From the NCBI GenBank assembly GCA_030537635.1, contig JAUNVM010000024.1:1-34952 (forward strand): 34,952 nt of DNA, given 5' to 3'. The stretch's first letter is position 1, and every line of letters starts with the position of its first letter. A program made the position numbers and the translations under genes. Shown here in pieces: positions 15,332 through 23,955 of the stretch. The stretch comes from Flaviflexus sp. (GTDB lineage Bacteria; Actinomycetota; Actinomycetes; Actinomycetales; Actinomycetaceae). A model generated the notes under the pieces. The model was given only the letters and a program-made list of their open reading frames with translations, made no database searches and was not told where the DNA came from.

Positions 15332-17074
15332 CTACTGTAATCCGCCCGGCCCCATCTCGTCCCCACTCGGGTCCTCGCGCCCGATCCGGTGCCGGGCCGG
15401 GGACCTTCTGGCGAGACCAAAGGGGTGCTCGGTCTCGGTGAGCAGCCGGGTTCCGGGCTCGCACAGCCAGGTGAAGAGCAGATCGGTTTCCTCCAGATGG
15501 GCGGCCTGAAAAGCAAGCTTGGGGGGATCAACCCGCTGGGCGGTGAGGCCGAGCGTGTCAGCCGTCGCGAGCACCGCCTGAGCATCTGTCGTATGGGCGG
15601 TTCCGGCGAGGCGGCCCCGCCGTACCGAGATGATGTCCCAGCCGCGCCGTGAGCGGCGGGTCGCCCGAATCTCCGCTTCTCGCGTCATCAGGGTGAGCCG
15701 CTCCTTGCGGGCGGCGGCCCGGACGATTGAGCGCAGTCCGTCGCGGGCTTCGGCCGCCCACTCAAACTGCTCCGCCTCGGCCATGACCCTGATATCGGCG
15801 AGCACGGCCGTGACGAAGGCATCGACGTCTTCACTCAGGATCTCGCGCACGGGAGCTAGTGCATTTTGTGGCTCACCGGTCAGGCAGGGTGCCGAGCATT
15901 TTCCCATGTCGGCCAGCGCGCAGGCCCGGGCCTGCGCACCGGGCGCAGCCGGTAGGCGCCTGGTGCAGGTGCGAATGCGGGTGGTGCGTTCGATGAGATC
16001 CTTGGCGCGGCGCGCCGCCCGATGGGAACTGAAGGGGCCAAGGGCGCGGTCGGCCGCGTCGGCCGGCACGGAACGGACAATGGACAGGCGGGGGTGGGGC
16101 TCGTCGGTGAGGATGAGCCAGGGCCGGGATCCGGGCCGGCGGGAGCGCCGATTGTAAGCGGGGTCGTGGGCGGCGATCTCGCGTAGCTCGAGCACCCGGG
16201 CCTCCAGCTCGGTTGCGCAGGAGGTGGCTTCAACGCTGCCGGTGAGATCTACCATTTCGCCCATGCGATGGCGCTTTTCGGCAGCAGTAAAGTATTGGCG
16301 CACCCGGGACCGCACATTGACTGAGGAGCCAACGTAGAGAACATCTCCGGCCCGGGAGAGGAAGCGGTAGACGCCGGGTCCGGTGGGCAGTTGATCGGCA
16401 AGATGGGAGCGCTGGCGCCGGGCCAGCGGCACCGGATCGGTGACCGTGGCCAAGTCCTCCATGTGGGTAACCCCGAGAGGTCCAAGCCGCTCGAGGAGGA
16501 ACTGGAGCAGCTCCTCGGTTGCCTTAGCATCATCAAGTGCCCGGTGGGTGGGGGAGACCGAGGTGCCAACGAGACCGGCGAGCGTGCCCAGCTTATAGTT
16601 GGGGGTTTCGTCACGGGTAATGAGGCGTCGGGCGAGCGCCACCGTGTCCAGCGTCGCCATCTTAGGGAACGGCACCTCCCACGCCCTGGCCGCAGCCCGG
16701 AGATGCCCGAGATCGAAGCGAGCATTATGCGCCACGAAGACCGTGTCGGGTCCGGCACCGAGGAATTCGAGGAAGGTGGGCAGCACCTCGTGGATCCTCG
16801 GGGCGCCGTAGACCATGGCGGTGGTGATGCCGGTGAGGTGGGTGATGAAGGGAGGAATGGGGCGGCCGGGATTGATGAGTGTGGCGAATTCGCCAATGAT
16901 CTGCCCGCCCCGGGATTTCACCGCCCCGATCTCGGTGATCTCCTCCGCGCCGGGCCGTCCACCCGTCGTCTCGAGGTCGACAACGACGAAGGTTGTCCGC
17001 TCAAGCGGGGTGCCCAGGTCGTCAAAGGACAGCTGCCCTTGACCTTTGTGGGGCAGTGTCAGTCGTGTGGCCAC
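15332..17074 (-). CDS. DEDDh exonuclease fused to UvrC-type GIY-YIG domain
   Basis: 580 residues. An N-terminal DnaQ-like 3'-5' exonuclease (about 27-195) has FVVVDLETTGG (D33, E35), FVAHNARFDLGHL and HRALDDA. A GIY-YIG nuclease module follows at about 230-310 (PTGPGVYRFLS, VLYVGSSVNVRSRVRQYF). The C-terminal part resembles UvrC/Cho with the cysteine cluster GKCSAPC. This is the architecture of M. tuberculosis Rv2191 and related actinobacterial proteins, a presumed DNA repair nuclease that may cut and then resect. The GTG at 17074 directly follows the TAA of the upstream membrane-protein gene, so the two are likely co-transcribed, together with the Lrp-type gene downstream. Confidence 0.92.
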   Translation of the reverse strand: MATRLTLPHKGQGQLSFDDLGTPLERTTFVVVDLETTGGRPGAEEITEIGAVKSRGGQIIGEFATLINPGRPIPPFITHLTGITTAMVYGAPRIHEVLPTFLEFLGAGPDTVFVAHNARFDLGHLRAAARAWEVPFPKMATLDTVALARRLITRDETPNYKLGTLAGLVGTSVSPTHRALDDAKATEELLQFLLERLGPLGVTHMEDLATVTDPVPLARRQRSHLADQLPTGPGVYRFLSRAGDVLYVGSSVNVRSRVRQYFTAAEKRHRMGEMVDLTGSVEATSCATELEARVLELREIAAHDPAYNRRSRRPGSRPWLILTDEPHPRLSIVRSVPADAADRALGPFSSHRAARRAKDLIERTTRIRTCTRRLPAAPGAQARACALADMGKCSAPCLTGEPQNALAPVREILSEDVDAFVTAVLADIRVMAEAEQFEWAAEARDGLRSIVRAAARKERLTLMTREAEIRATRRSRRGWDIISVRRGRLAGTAHTTDAQAVLATADTLGLTAQRVDPPKLAFQAAHLEETDLLFTWLCEPGTRLLTETEHPFGLARRSPARHRIGREDPSGDEMGPGGLQ

Positions 17075-17539
17075 TTACAGTCTGATCCCGTCATCATCAT
17101 CCCGCCGCCCGGTTGCGAACGCGACCACCCAGGCAACGGCACTTGCTCCTACGGCAACGACGATAACGGTGAACAGGGACAAAGAAATAGAGATGAGGTC
17201 GATTTCGGAGGCGATGATGAGGGCGAGGCCGATGAAGAAGACGGCCAGCAGCACCTTTTCCAGCCCGGTCATGTGCCGCTTCGGCTGGGCCGAGTAGGTG
17301 GCGTCGAGGATGTCGGCGGCCTCGGCCGCCGGATCTGACAGGTCCGGCGCGGGGCGCCAGTCACGCGGTCCGGCCCCGGTCACCCGCGTGTGAACCACGG
17401 GTTCGGGCCAGTCCTCATCCTCGTCCTCGGTGAGCTCGAGGAAATCGGGCCCGCCGGGCCAGTTAGCCCCGAGCTCGGCGATCTCGGAGGCGTAGCGGTC
17501 CCAATCCGGCTCTTCTACCTCGTCATGCTTTCGACCCAT
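17075..17539 (-). CDS. Small two-helix membrane protein with acidic N-terminus
   Basis: 154 residues from the ATG at 17539. The first about 90 residues are hydrophilic, rich in D, E, P and W (ELTEDEDEDWPEP), and probably cytoplasmic. Two hydrophobic segments follow, KVLLAVFFIGLALIIASEI and ISLSLFTVIVVAVGASAVAWV, and then a charged tail RRDDDDGIRL. I do not recognise a family. It is the first gene of a probable three-gene unit with the exonuclease and the Lrp-type gene. Its start region overlaps the divergent phosphofructokinase promoter. Confidence 0.8.
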   Translation of the reverse strand: MGRKHDEVEEPDWDRYASEIAELGANWPGGPDFLELTEDEDEDWPEPVVHTRVTGAGPRDWRPAPDLSDPAAEAADILDATYSAQPKRHMTGLEKVLLAVFFIGLALIIASEIDLISISLSLFTVIVVAVGASAVAWVVAFATGRRDDDDGIRL

Positions 17540-17565
17540 GACATAGATCGTAGGCCAGATATGAT
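17538..17565 (+). promoter_or_regulatory. Putative promoter of the phosphofructokinase gene
   Basis: ATGACA (17538-17543), a 16-nt spacer and TATGAT (17560-17565) form a good vegetative promoter 36 nt before the ATG. Its -35 box covers the start codon of the divergent membrane gene. Confidence 0.55.
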
Positions 17566-17601
17566 GGTGAAGACACTCGACAACCCTGGAGGTTTATCAC
17601 C

Positions 17602-18813
17602 ATGGCTCTCAATCGCGTTGCACTGCTGACCGCAGGCGGCTTCGCCCCCTGCCTCTCCTCCGCCGTCGGCGGCCTTATCGAGCGGTACAACGAACTCGAC
17701 CCGGAAATCGAGATCATCGCCTATGAATACGGTTATCACGGTCTTCTCACCGGTCGAAAGATCGTCTTCGACAAGGAGGCCCGGGACAATGCGGTGCTGC
17801 TTGACTACTTTGGCGGCTCCCCGATCGGCAACTCCCGCGTCAAGCTGACCAATGCGAAGAACCTCGTTGAGCGCGGGCTCGTGGAGGAGGGGGAGAATCC
17901 CCTGGAGAAGGCTGCTGAGCAGCTGCGCTCTGACGGCGTTGACGTTCTCCACACGATTGGTGGAGATGATACGAATACGACCGCCGCCGATCTCGCCCAC
18001 TACCTTGAAGAGCACCAGTACAATCTCACGGTGGTCGGTCTGCCGAAGACCATCGACAACGACATCATTCCGATTGCCCAGTCCCTCGGAGCGCTGACCG
18101 CCGCCGAGGAGGCCGCGGAATACGCGGTGAACATCATTGGCGAGCATCGCTCCTCGCCTCGCATGCTCATCATCCACGAGGTCATGGGCCGCAACTGCGG
18201 ATACCTGACGGCTCGTGCGGCAGCGGACTACCGCCGCTGGGTTGATCAGCAGACCTGGCTGCCCTCGGCCGGCCTGTCGAAGGAACGCTGGGACGTGCAC
18301 GCGGTGTACCTGCCGGAGATGGACATCGATCTCGATGAGGAGGCCAAGCGCCTGCACGGGATCATGGATGAGATTGGCAACGTCAATATCTTCCTGTCCG
18401 AGGGCGCCGGCGTCGACGAGATCATCGAGGAGATGGAGGCGGCGGGCGAAGAGGTCGAACGTGATCCCTTCGGTCACGTCAAGCTCGACACCATTAACCC
18501 CGGCCAGTGGTTCGGTAAGCAGTTTGCAAAGCGCTTGGATGCCGAGAAGGTCATGGTGCAAAAGTCCGGCTACTTCTCGCGCGCGGCCCGGGCTCGCCAC
18601 GAGGATCTGCGCCTCATCAAGTCCATGGTGGATTACGCGGTGGACTGCGCCCTGCGCGGCGAATCCGGCGTCATCGGTCACGATGAGGAGGATGGTGGCA
18701 AGCTCAAGGCCATCGACTTCAAGCGGATCAAGGGCGGTAAGCCGTTCAACATGTTCGTGCCCTGGTTCGAAGAGGTGATGGAGACCATCGGACAGCCTCT
18801 CAAGGCCGACTAG
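17602..18813 (+). CDS. pfp: 6-phosphofructokinase, pyrophosphate-type
   Basis: Phosphorylates fructose 6-phosphate to fructose 1,6-bisphosphate, by sequence probably with pyrophosphate, making the step reversible. 403 residues. The diphosphate-donor motif is GGDDTNTTAAD (120-130); the aspartate at D123 replaces the glycine of ATP enzymes (GGDGS) and blocks ATP. PKTIDND (148-154) has the lysine typical of PPi enzymes. It resembles the Propionibacterium and Actinomyces PPi-PFK type, also seen in Amycolatopsis and other actinomycetes. The ribosome binding site is GGAGG at about 17587-17591. It stands just before aroG, with a terminator-like hairpin between. Confidence 0.93.
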   Translation: MALNRVALLTAGGFAPCLSSAVGGLIERYNELDPEIEIIAYEYGYHGLLTGRKIVFDKEARDNAVLLDYFGGSPIGNSRVKLTNAKNLVERGLVEEGENPLEKAAEQLRSDGVDVLHTIGGDDTNTTAADLAHYLEEHQYNLTVVGLPKTIDNDIIPIAQSLGALTAAEEAAEYAVNIIGEHRSSPRMLIIHEVMGRNCGYLTARAAADYRRWVDQQTWLPSAGLSKERWDVHAVYLPEMDIDLDEEAKRLHGIMDEIGNVNIFLSEGAGVDEIIEEMEAAGEEVERDPFGHVKLDTINPGQWFGKQFAKRLDAEKVMVQKSGYFSRAARARHEDLRLIKSMVDYAVDCALRGESGVIGHDEEDGGKLKAIDFKRIKGGKPFNMFVPWFEEVMETIGQPLKAD

Positions 18814-18857
18814 AACGTCATTTAGGCCGGTCAAGTAGCCGGCGCTACCCACCTCAC

Positions 18858-18896
18858 GGGCCCACCTAGCGGACCGCTGGACCGCCGGGTGGGCCC
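18858..18896 (+). terminator. Terminator hairpin after phosphofructokinase gene
   Basis: Arms GGGCCCACC (18858-18866) and GGTGGGCCC (18888-18896), with further pairing of GCGG/CCGC inside. A short CTCGTATT tail follows that merges with the aroG promoter region. Confidence 0.65.
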
Positions 18897-18903
18897 CTCG
18901 TAT

Positions 18904-18909
18904 TAGGAT
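18904..18909 (+). promoter_or_regulatory. Putative leaderless -10 element of aroG
   Basis: TAGGAT ends 7 nt before the GTG start, and no well-placed purine-rich ribosome binding site is present. A transcript starting at or beside the GTG is likely. Confidence 0.45.
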
Positions 18910-18916
18910 CACAGAC

Positions 18917-20269
18917 GTGGACAATGAAGTGTTGCGCCAGTGGCGCGAGCTACCTGCTAAGCATCAACCGACCTGGCCGGATCCCGGTGAGGTCACCCGG
19001 GCCTGCCAGTATTTGCGTTCGATGCCCCCGCTGGTTTTTGCCGGCGAGGCCGATGAACTCACCCGCCTTATTGGGGCGGCCGGCCGGGGAGAGGCCTTTG
19101 TCCTCCAGGGCGGGGACTGCGCCGAAACATTCGCGGATTCGACATCGGCGGACCGCATTCGGGCGAAGATTCGCACCATCTTGCAGATGTCGGTCGTACT
19201 CACCTACGGGGCTGCCGTTCCCATCGTCAAGGTGGGCCGTATGGCCGGGCAGTACGCCAAGCCGCGCTCGAGTGCCACCGAAACCCGCGGGGAGACCACC
19301 CTGCCCTCCTACATGGGAGACGCGGTCAACGGCCACGCCTTCACCCCCGAGAGCCGGACCCCCGATCCGCAGCGCCTCGTGGACGCCTACCACCGCAGCG
19401 CCACCACCATCAACCTCATTCGGGCCTTCACGGGCGGTGGTTTTGCTGACATGTCGAAGGTGCACGAATGGAACAAGGGTTTTACCGGTAATCCCGCCTA
19501 CCGCCGGTACGAGGCGCTGGCCACCGAGATCGACCGCGCGATGCGCTTCATGACCGCAGCCGGGGTGGATGATTCCTCGCTGCGCACCGTCGACATGTAC
19601 TCGTCCCACGAGGCTCTCCTGCTCGATTACGAATCCGCCATGACTCGCATCGATTCGCGCACCGACGAGCCCTATAACACCTCGGCCCACTTCCTGTGGA
19701 TCGGCGAGCGGACCCGCGACCCGGAGGGCGCCCATGTCGACATGCTCTCGCGCGTGCACAATCCGATCGGTGTGAAGATTGGCCCGACCGCGAGCACCGA
19801 TGATCTGCTCCGTCTCATCGATAAGCTCAACCCGCAGGGCAAGGAAGGCCGGCTCACCTTCATCACCCGCATGGGAGCCGAGACGATCACCGAGAAGCTT
19901 CCACGGCTGGTCGAGGCCGTGCAAGGCGATGGTCGACCAGTCACGTGGATGTCGGATCCGATGCACGGCAACACGATCACCTCCACCAATGGCTACAAGA
20001 CGCGCCGCATGGATGACGTCATGACCGAGGTGCGCGGCTTCTTCGATGTGCACAAGGCGGCTGGCACCGTTCCCGGCGGCCTGCACATTGAACTCACCGG
20101 CGATCAGGTCACCGAGGTGCTCGGCGGTTCCGAGGACCTCTCCGAAGAGCGGCTGGCCTCTCGCTACGAAACCCTCGTCGATCCGCGCCTCAACCAGGCC
20201 CAGGCCCTCGAGCTGGCCTTCCTTGTTGCCCAGATGATTCGCGACGCCGATTGGGAATCAGTGCGGTAG
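18917..20269 (+). CDS. aroG: DAHP synthase, class II (plant/mycobacterial type)
   Basis: Condenses phosphoenolpyruvate and erythrose 4-phosphate, the first step of aromatic amino acid synthesis. 450 residues, close to M. tuberculosis AroG (Rv2178c). Class II features: FVLQGGDCAETFADS with the metal-binding cysteine, KVGRMAGQYAKPRSS, VDMYSSHEALLLDYE, HFLWIGERTR, PIGVKIGPTA, MSDPMHGNT and LHIELTGDQVTEVLGG. The GTG at 18917 gives the normal N-terminus MDNEVLRQWRELPAKHQPTW. In M. tuberculosis AroG also binds chorismate mutase and aromatic amino acids; whether this holds here is unknown. It supplies chorismate for the pathway that includes TrpD. Confidence 0.96.
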   Translation: MDNEVLRQWRELPAKHQPTWPDPGEVTRACQYLRSMPPLVFAGEADELTRLIGAAGRGEAFVLQGGDCAETFADSTSADRIRAKIRTILQMSVVLTYGAAVPIVKVGRMAGQYAKPRSSATETRGETTLPSYMGDAVNGHAFTPESRTPDPQRLVDAYHRSATTINLIRAFTGGGFADMSKVHEWNKGFTGNPAYRRYEALATEIDRAMRFMTAAGVDDSSLRTVDMYSSHEALLLDYESAMTRIDSRTDEPYNTSAHFLWIGERTRDPEGAHVDMLSRVHNPIGVKIGPTASTDDLLRLIDKLNPQGKEGRLTFITRMGAETITEKLPRLVEAVQGDGRPVTWMSDPMHGNTITSTNGYKTRRMDDVMTEVRGFFDVHKAAGTVPGGLHIELTGDQVTEVLGGSEDLSEERLASRYETLVDPRLNQAQALELAFLVAQMIRDADWESVR

Positions 20270-20286
20270 CGCACGTATTCGCACCG

Positions 20287-20311
20287 GGGACGTGGCCATC
20301 GGCCACGTCCC
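20287..20311 (+). terminator. Terminator of aroG
   Basis: Perfect 11-bp stem GGGACGTGGCC (20287-20297) and GGCCACGTCCC (20301-20311), followed by TTCGTGTTTTCC. The remaining 20312-20460 between the convergent genes shows nothing further. Confidence 0.85.
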
Positions 20312-20460
20312 TTCGTGTTTTCCTCGGCCAGGTGGGCTTGTTCGAGCACCTTCTGTTCTGGTCGGCCCGGTTGTCATCGGATTGCTTCTCGTTGCCGGGA
20401 AGGCGGCAGAATCAGCGCGTATGCCTTGAGCCCACCAGCAGGGGAGCTGGAGAATCACGC

Positions 20461-22419
20461 CTAGACGATGGTGATGGTGATGGTGGTACCGCGCGGAACC
20501 ATGGTGCCGGCCGCTGGATCCTGGTCGCGCACCCGGTCAAAGATGCCGCCGAGCACCCGGTTTTCCGCCACGTTAAAGCCGGCCTGGTCGAGAATGTTGG
20601 TGGCCTCGTCGGTGGACATGCCGAACACGTCGGGAACCTCGAAGAGCTCGGGGCCCTTGGACACCGTGAGGGAAACCGTGTCGCCCCGATAGAACTGCTC
20701 GGAGGTGGACTGGGAGATGACCGTGCCGGCGGGGACTGTGTCAGAGTATTGCTCGGACGCCTCCACCACGAGCCCCGCCTCCTCCAGGGCGGCGCGTGCC
20801 TCCTCAGCGGTCTTGCCCTCAACGCTGGGGGCCGCAACTGGCTCGCGGCCCAGTGAAACGACGAGCTTGACGAGGGAGGAATGATTGACCACCTCGCCGG
20901 CCGCCGGTGTTTGGGAGATGACGTGGCCGAGTGGGACATCCTGGGAATACTCATCGGTGACATCGACGGTGAAGCGACTGGCCTCGAGTGCCGATTTGGC
21001 GTCCTCAACAAGCTGGCCGGTAACTGCGGGGACCTCAATCTGTTCGATGCCGAGAGAGACGGTGAGCACCACCTGCTCGCCCTTGGGCAGGTCGGCCGGG
21101 GGAGCGGGTGAGGTGGAGATGACGTGGCCGACCTTCACCTCATCGGAGTAGGCCTCCTTGACCTCGGGGGTGAAGCCGAGACCCTCAATGGTCTTCACGG
21201 CGGCGGACTTTTCGCGCCCGGCCAGATCAGGCAGGGGGATTCGCATACCCGGGCCGGCGAGGAAATACCAGGCAACGCCGGCGGCTGCGCCGGCAATGAG
21301 CAGGAGAATCATTAACCAGCGCCAGAAAGTTCCCCGCTTCGAGGTGGATCGGTTTGATTCATTGCGCCGGCGGGCCACCTCGTGGGCCGAGGAACGCCGA
21401 TTCTTCGGCATCTGCCGCGTCCGGCTTGCCGGGGTGAAGGAGCGAGTATCTCCCCGCTGCGCGGAGGGCGCACTCGCCTCAGCGCGGGTGGCAGTTCGAG
21501 GCTCGGGCTTGCGGGTGGGAATGACCGCGACGCGCCGGCGGGCAATAATGTCGTCGATTTCGTCGGCCACCGCGATGACGCGATCTCGAGCCGCGATCCC
21601 ATCGGCGGGACGCTGATCCGGATCCTTCGCGGTGAGCAGGCCGATGAGGGAGTCGAGGGCGGGCGGAATCCAGGGGGCGAGGGCGGACAGCCTCGGCATT
21701 GTCTCATTGACGTGCTTGTAGGCCAAGGCAATCGGGCTGTCAGCCGTGAATGGCACCTGGCCGGCGATGAGCTCGTAAAGCATGATCCCGGCTCCGTACA
21801 CGTCCGACCGAGCATCGGGGGACTGCTCGATCATCTCCGGAGCGAGGTAGGCAACCGTGCCGAGCACGGTTCCGGTTGAGGTGGTGGAGGCGGCGGCCAC
21901 GGCGCGGGCCAAGCCAAAGTCGGTGACCTTGGCAATGGGGCGGGACTCTCCGCGCTCAATGAGGACGTTTTCGGGCTTGACGTCCCGGTGAATGAGGCCG
22001 GCCCGGTGGGCCGCTCCCAGGCCGGAGAGCACCTGGATGAGGATCTCGAGGGCCTCGCGAAGGGAGAAGGAACCGCGCCGGGACAGCTCGGTGCGCAGAT
22101 CGTCACCGGAGACGTGCTCCATGACAATGTAGGCGGCCGGCGAGCCATAGGGTCCATCCGCGAACGTCCCCTCATCGTAAACCTGAACAACGTGCGGAGA
22201 AGATAGCTTGGCGGAGGCACGTGCCTCGCGGGCGAAGCGGTCGACGAATTCCTCCTGATCGGCCAGATGCGGGTGCATGACCTTGACGGCGACATCCCGT
22301 TCCAGCTTCTCGTCGCGCGCCCGGTACACGGTTGCCATGCCGCCGCGGGCGATGCGCGCACGAATTCGGTACCGTTCATCGATAACGGTACCGAGCAGGG
22401 GATCGGGTGCGGAGGTCAC
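20461..22419 (-). CDS. Ser/Thr protein kinase with four PASTA domains (PknL/PknB-like)
   Basis: Membrane receptor kinase of 652 residues. The kinase domain (about 17-285) has the glycine loop IARGGMATVY, K46 in VAVKVMHP, HRDVKPEN with D146, DFG at 167-169, an S/T-rich activation loop (STTSTGT) and APE. A basic juxtamembrane linker leads to one helix (WLMILLLIAGAAAGVAWYFL). Four PASTA repeats follow outside the cell, each with a V-P-x-[LV] start and a GHVIS/GTVIS core; they bind peptidoglycan fragments. Position next to aroG and the Rv2175c-like gene matches M. tuberculosis pknL; corynebacterial PknL also carries PASTA domains. The frame is open to 23064, but homology begins at the GTG at 22419, which has a -10-like box 7 nt upstream. 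Confidence 0.94.
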   Translation of the reverse strand: MTSAPDPLLGTVIDERYRIRARIARGGMATVYRARDEKLERDVAVKVMHPHLADQEEFVDRFAREARASAKLSSPHVVQVYDEGTFADGPYGSPAAYIVMEHVSGDDLRTELSRRGSFSLREALEILIQVLSGLGAAHRAGLIHRDVKPENVLIERGESRPIAKVTDFGLARAVAAASTTSTGTVLGTVAYLAPEMIEQSPDARSDVYGAGIMLYELIAGQVPFTADSPIALAYKHVNETMPRLSALAPWIPPALDSLIGLLTAKDPDQRPADGIAARDRVIAVADEIDDIIARRRVAVIPTRKPEPRTATRAEASAPSAQRGDTRSFTPASRTRQMPKNRRSSAHEVARRRNESNRSTSKRGTFWRWLMILLLIAGAAAGVAWYFLAGPGMRIPLPDLAGREKSAAVKTIEGLGFTPEVKEAYSDEVKVGHVISTSPAPPADLPKGEQVVLTVSLGIEQIEVPAVTGQLVEDAKSALEASRFTVDVTDEYSQDVPLGHVISQTPAAGEVVNHSSLVKLVVSLGREPVAAPSVEGKTAEEARAALEEAGLVVEASEQYSDTVPAGTVISQSTSEQFYRGDTVSLTVSKGPELFEVPDVFGMSTDEATNILDQAGFNVAENRVLGGIFDRVRDQDPAAGTMVPRGTTITITIV

Positions 22420-22426
22420 GGCTATA

Positions 22427-22432
22427 AGGATA
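22427..22432 (-). promoter_or_regulatory. Putative leaderless -10 element of the PASTA kinase gene
   Basis: On the minus strand TATCCT is followed by seven bases (TATAGCC) and the GTG. No ribosome binding site is visible. Confidence 0.4.
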
Positions 22433-22438
22433 AACGAC

Positions 22439-22473
22439 ACTCCCCGGCCGCGCCGAGAGGCGGGCCGGGGAGT
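22439..22473 (-). terminator. Terminator hairpin between LysM gene and kinase gene
   Basis: Perfect 11-bp stem ACTCCCCGGCC (22439-22449) and GGCCGGGGAGT (22463-22473), 14 nt past the LysM-gene stop. The tail GTCGTTTATCC is T-rich and contains the kinase -10 box. It suggests the kinase has its own promoter. Confidence 0.65.
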
Positions 22474-22486
22474 AGAAGACGGCGGC

Positions 22487-23938
22487 TCAGCGGAATTGCG
22501 CCATCGCCGAGCGAACCTTGGACACGTAGAACTTCGTATCGGAGAACATGCCGCGCGAACGCACCGAACCAAGACCCTGGTAGTAGCCCGCAATGCCCTC
22601 ATCGAGGCTGGAGGCGGAGGCCTGCAGCTGGCGGATAATGACGACACCGGCAACGATGTTATCGTGCGGGTTGAGCAGGTTGAGCTTGCGGCCCACGAGC
22701 TGGGAGGCCCACTCGCCCGAGCTCGGAATGACCTGCATGGTGCCAATGGCATTGGCGGGGGATACCGCGCGAGCATCGAATCCGGACTCGCGGAAGGCAT
22801 GAGCGAGAGCCAGAGCCGGATCAACCCCGTACTGTGTGGCAACCTGACGCACTTCAGCCTGGATCTGCGCCTTCGTCGGCACCTGGATCGAGTTGAGGTA
22901 GGCCTTGTTCTCATTGGCCGAGCGGACCGTGGCCTCGGGGTACTTGTAGTGCAGGAAGGTGTCCGGAACCAGGTTTCCGGTCGTTCCCGGGGCCGGGGCC
23001 TGCGGGGCGTCGACCTTCGTGCCAGGCGCACCAATGACCAGTTTCTGACCCGGGTAGATGACATTGGGATTCTTCAGCCCCGAGGCCGACACGATCGAAG
23101 AGACGGAGACTCCGTGGCTCGCGGCGATCCGGCCGAGAGTATCGCCGGCCTTGACCGTGTAGGAGCGGGCCGGAGCCGGCTTCGGAGCTGCCGGCTTGGT
23201 CGCGGGAGTCGAGGTGGCCGGCTGAGAGGCCGGAGCCTTGGCCGCCGAGCCGGAGAGCTTGAGCTGCTGGCCCGGGTAGATGAGATTGGGATTCTTCAGG
23301 CCCGAGGCGGAGACGATGGCCGAGACGGATACGCCGTGCTTGGCGGCGATCTTTCCGAGGGTGTCGCCGGCCTGGACCGTGTAAGTGGACACGGCAGCGG
23401 GAGCCTTCGTCGGAGCGGCCGGTTTGGCGGTACCGGGCTTCGAGGTTGCCGGCTTCGGCGCCGCATGAGTCGGAGCACCGCCAATCTTCAGCACCTGTCC
23501 GGGGAAAATAAGATTCGGGTTGGACAGCCCCGAGGCCGAGACGATCGCCGAGACGGACACGCCGTGCTTGGCGGCGATCTTTCCGAGGGTGTCGCCGGCC
23601 TGGACCGTGTAGCTGGTCACCTTGACAGGAGTGACCGCACGCTTGGGCTTGGCAGCCGGCTTCGCCGGGGCCTGGTTCTTGCCGGGAATGGTAAGGCGCT
23701 GACCGGGGTGAATGATGTCGGAGGAGCGCATGCCGTTATGCTTGGCAATGGTGTCAACGGTGACGCCAAAACGCTTCGAGATCTCCCACAAAGTATCACC
23801 GCTACGCACCTGATATGAGGCGCTGGGCAGCTCCACCGGGGCCGCGGGCGCTGCGGTGGCCGGGCCGAGCGGCGCCAGACCGAGAGTGGCCGTGGCGGCG
23901 ACGGTCATGCCGAGCGAGCGGCGTGCGGGACTTGTCAT
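22487..23938 (-). CDS. Secreted lytic transglycosylase with four LysM domains
   Basis: Cell-wall hydrolase of 483 residues. The ATG at 23938 has GGAGG 5 nt upstream; an ATG at 23953 lies before that site and is less likely. Signal peptide (MTVAATATLGLAPLGPATAA). Four LysM domains at about 41-85, 109-152, 185-229 and 259-302 bind peptidoglycan; linkers are Ala/Pro/Lys-rich. The C-terminal SLT-type domain (about 355-483) has the catalytic glutamate E384 in HAFRESGFDARAVSP, then AIGTMQVIP and AGVVIIRQL. LysM 2 and 3 are nearly identical, also in DNA. It lies between a PASTA kinase and an Rv2175c-like gene and is divergent from the latter, across a region with repeated GTCACA boxes. Confidence 0.93.
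   Translation of the reverse strand: MTSPARRSLGMTVAATATLGLAPLGPATAAPAAPVELPSASYQVRSGDTLWEISKRFGVTVDTIAKHNGMRSSDIIHPGQRLTIPGKNQAPAKPAAKPKRAVTPVKVTSYTVQAGDTLGKIAAKHGVSVSAIVSASGLSNPNLIFPGQVLKIGGAPTHAAPKPATSKPGTAKPAAPTKAPAAVSTYTVQAGDTLGKIAAKHGVSVSAIVSASGLKNPNLIYPGQQLKLSGSAAKAPASQPATSTPATKPAAPKPAPARSYTVKAGDTLGRIAASHGVSVSSIVSASGLKNPNVIYPGQKLVIGAPGTKVDAPQAPAPGTTGNLVPDTFLHYKYPEATVRSANENKAYLNSIQVPTKAQIQAEVRQVATQYGVDPALALAHAFRESGFDARAVSPANAIGTMQVIPSSGEWASQLVGRKLNLLNPHDNIVAGVVIIRQLQASASSLDEGIAGYYQGLGSVRSRGMFSDTKFYVSKVRSAMAQFR
23282..23620 (-). repeat. Tandem LysM-coding DNA repeats, 228-nt period
   Basis: The LysM 3 segment (about 23282-23392) and LysM 2 segment (about 23510-23620) are nearly identical in DNA; for example CTTTCCGAGGGTGTCGCC recurs 228 nt apart. 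LysM 4 is a more diverged copy. The identity points to recent internal duplication or gene conversion. Confidence 0.8.
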
Positions 23939-23955
23939 TGTTCCTCCGAACATCC

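Noticed and set aside
22420..23064. 215-codon upstream extension of the PASTA kinase frame
   Set aside because: It runs into the LysM gene, lacks family similarity and crosses a terminator hairpin; kinase homology begins near the GTG at 22419.
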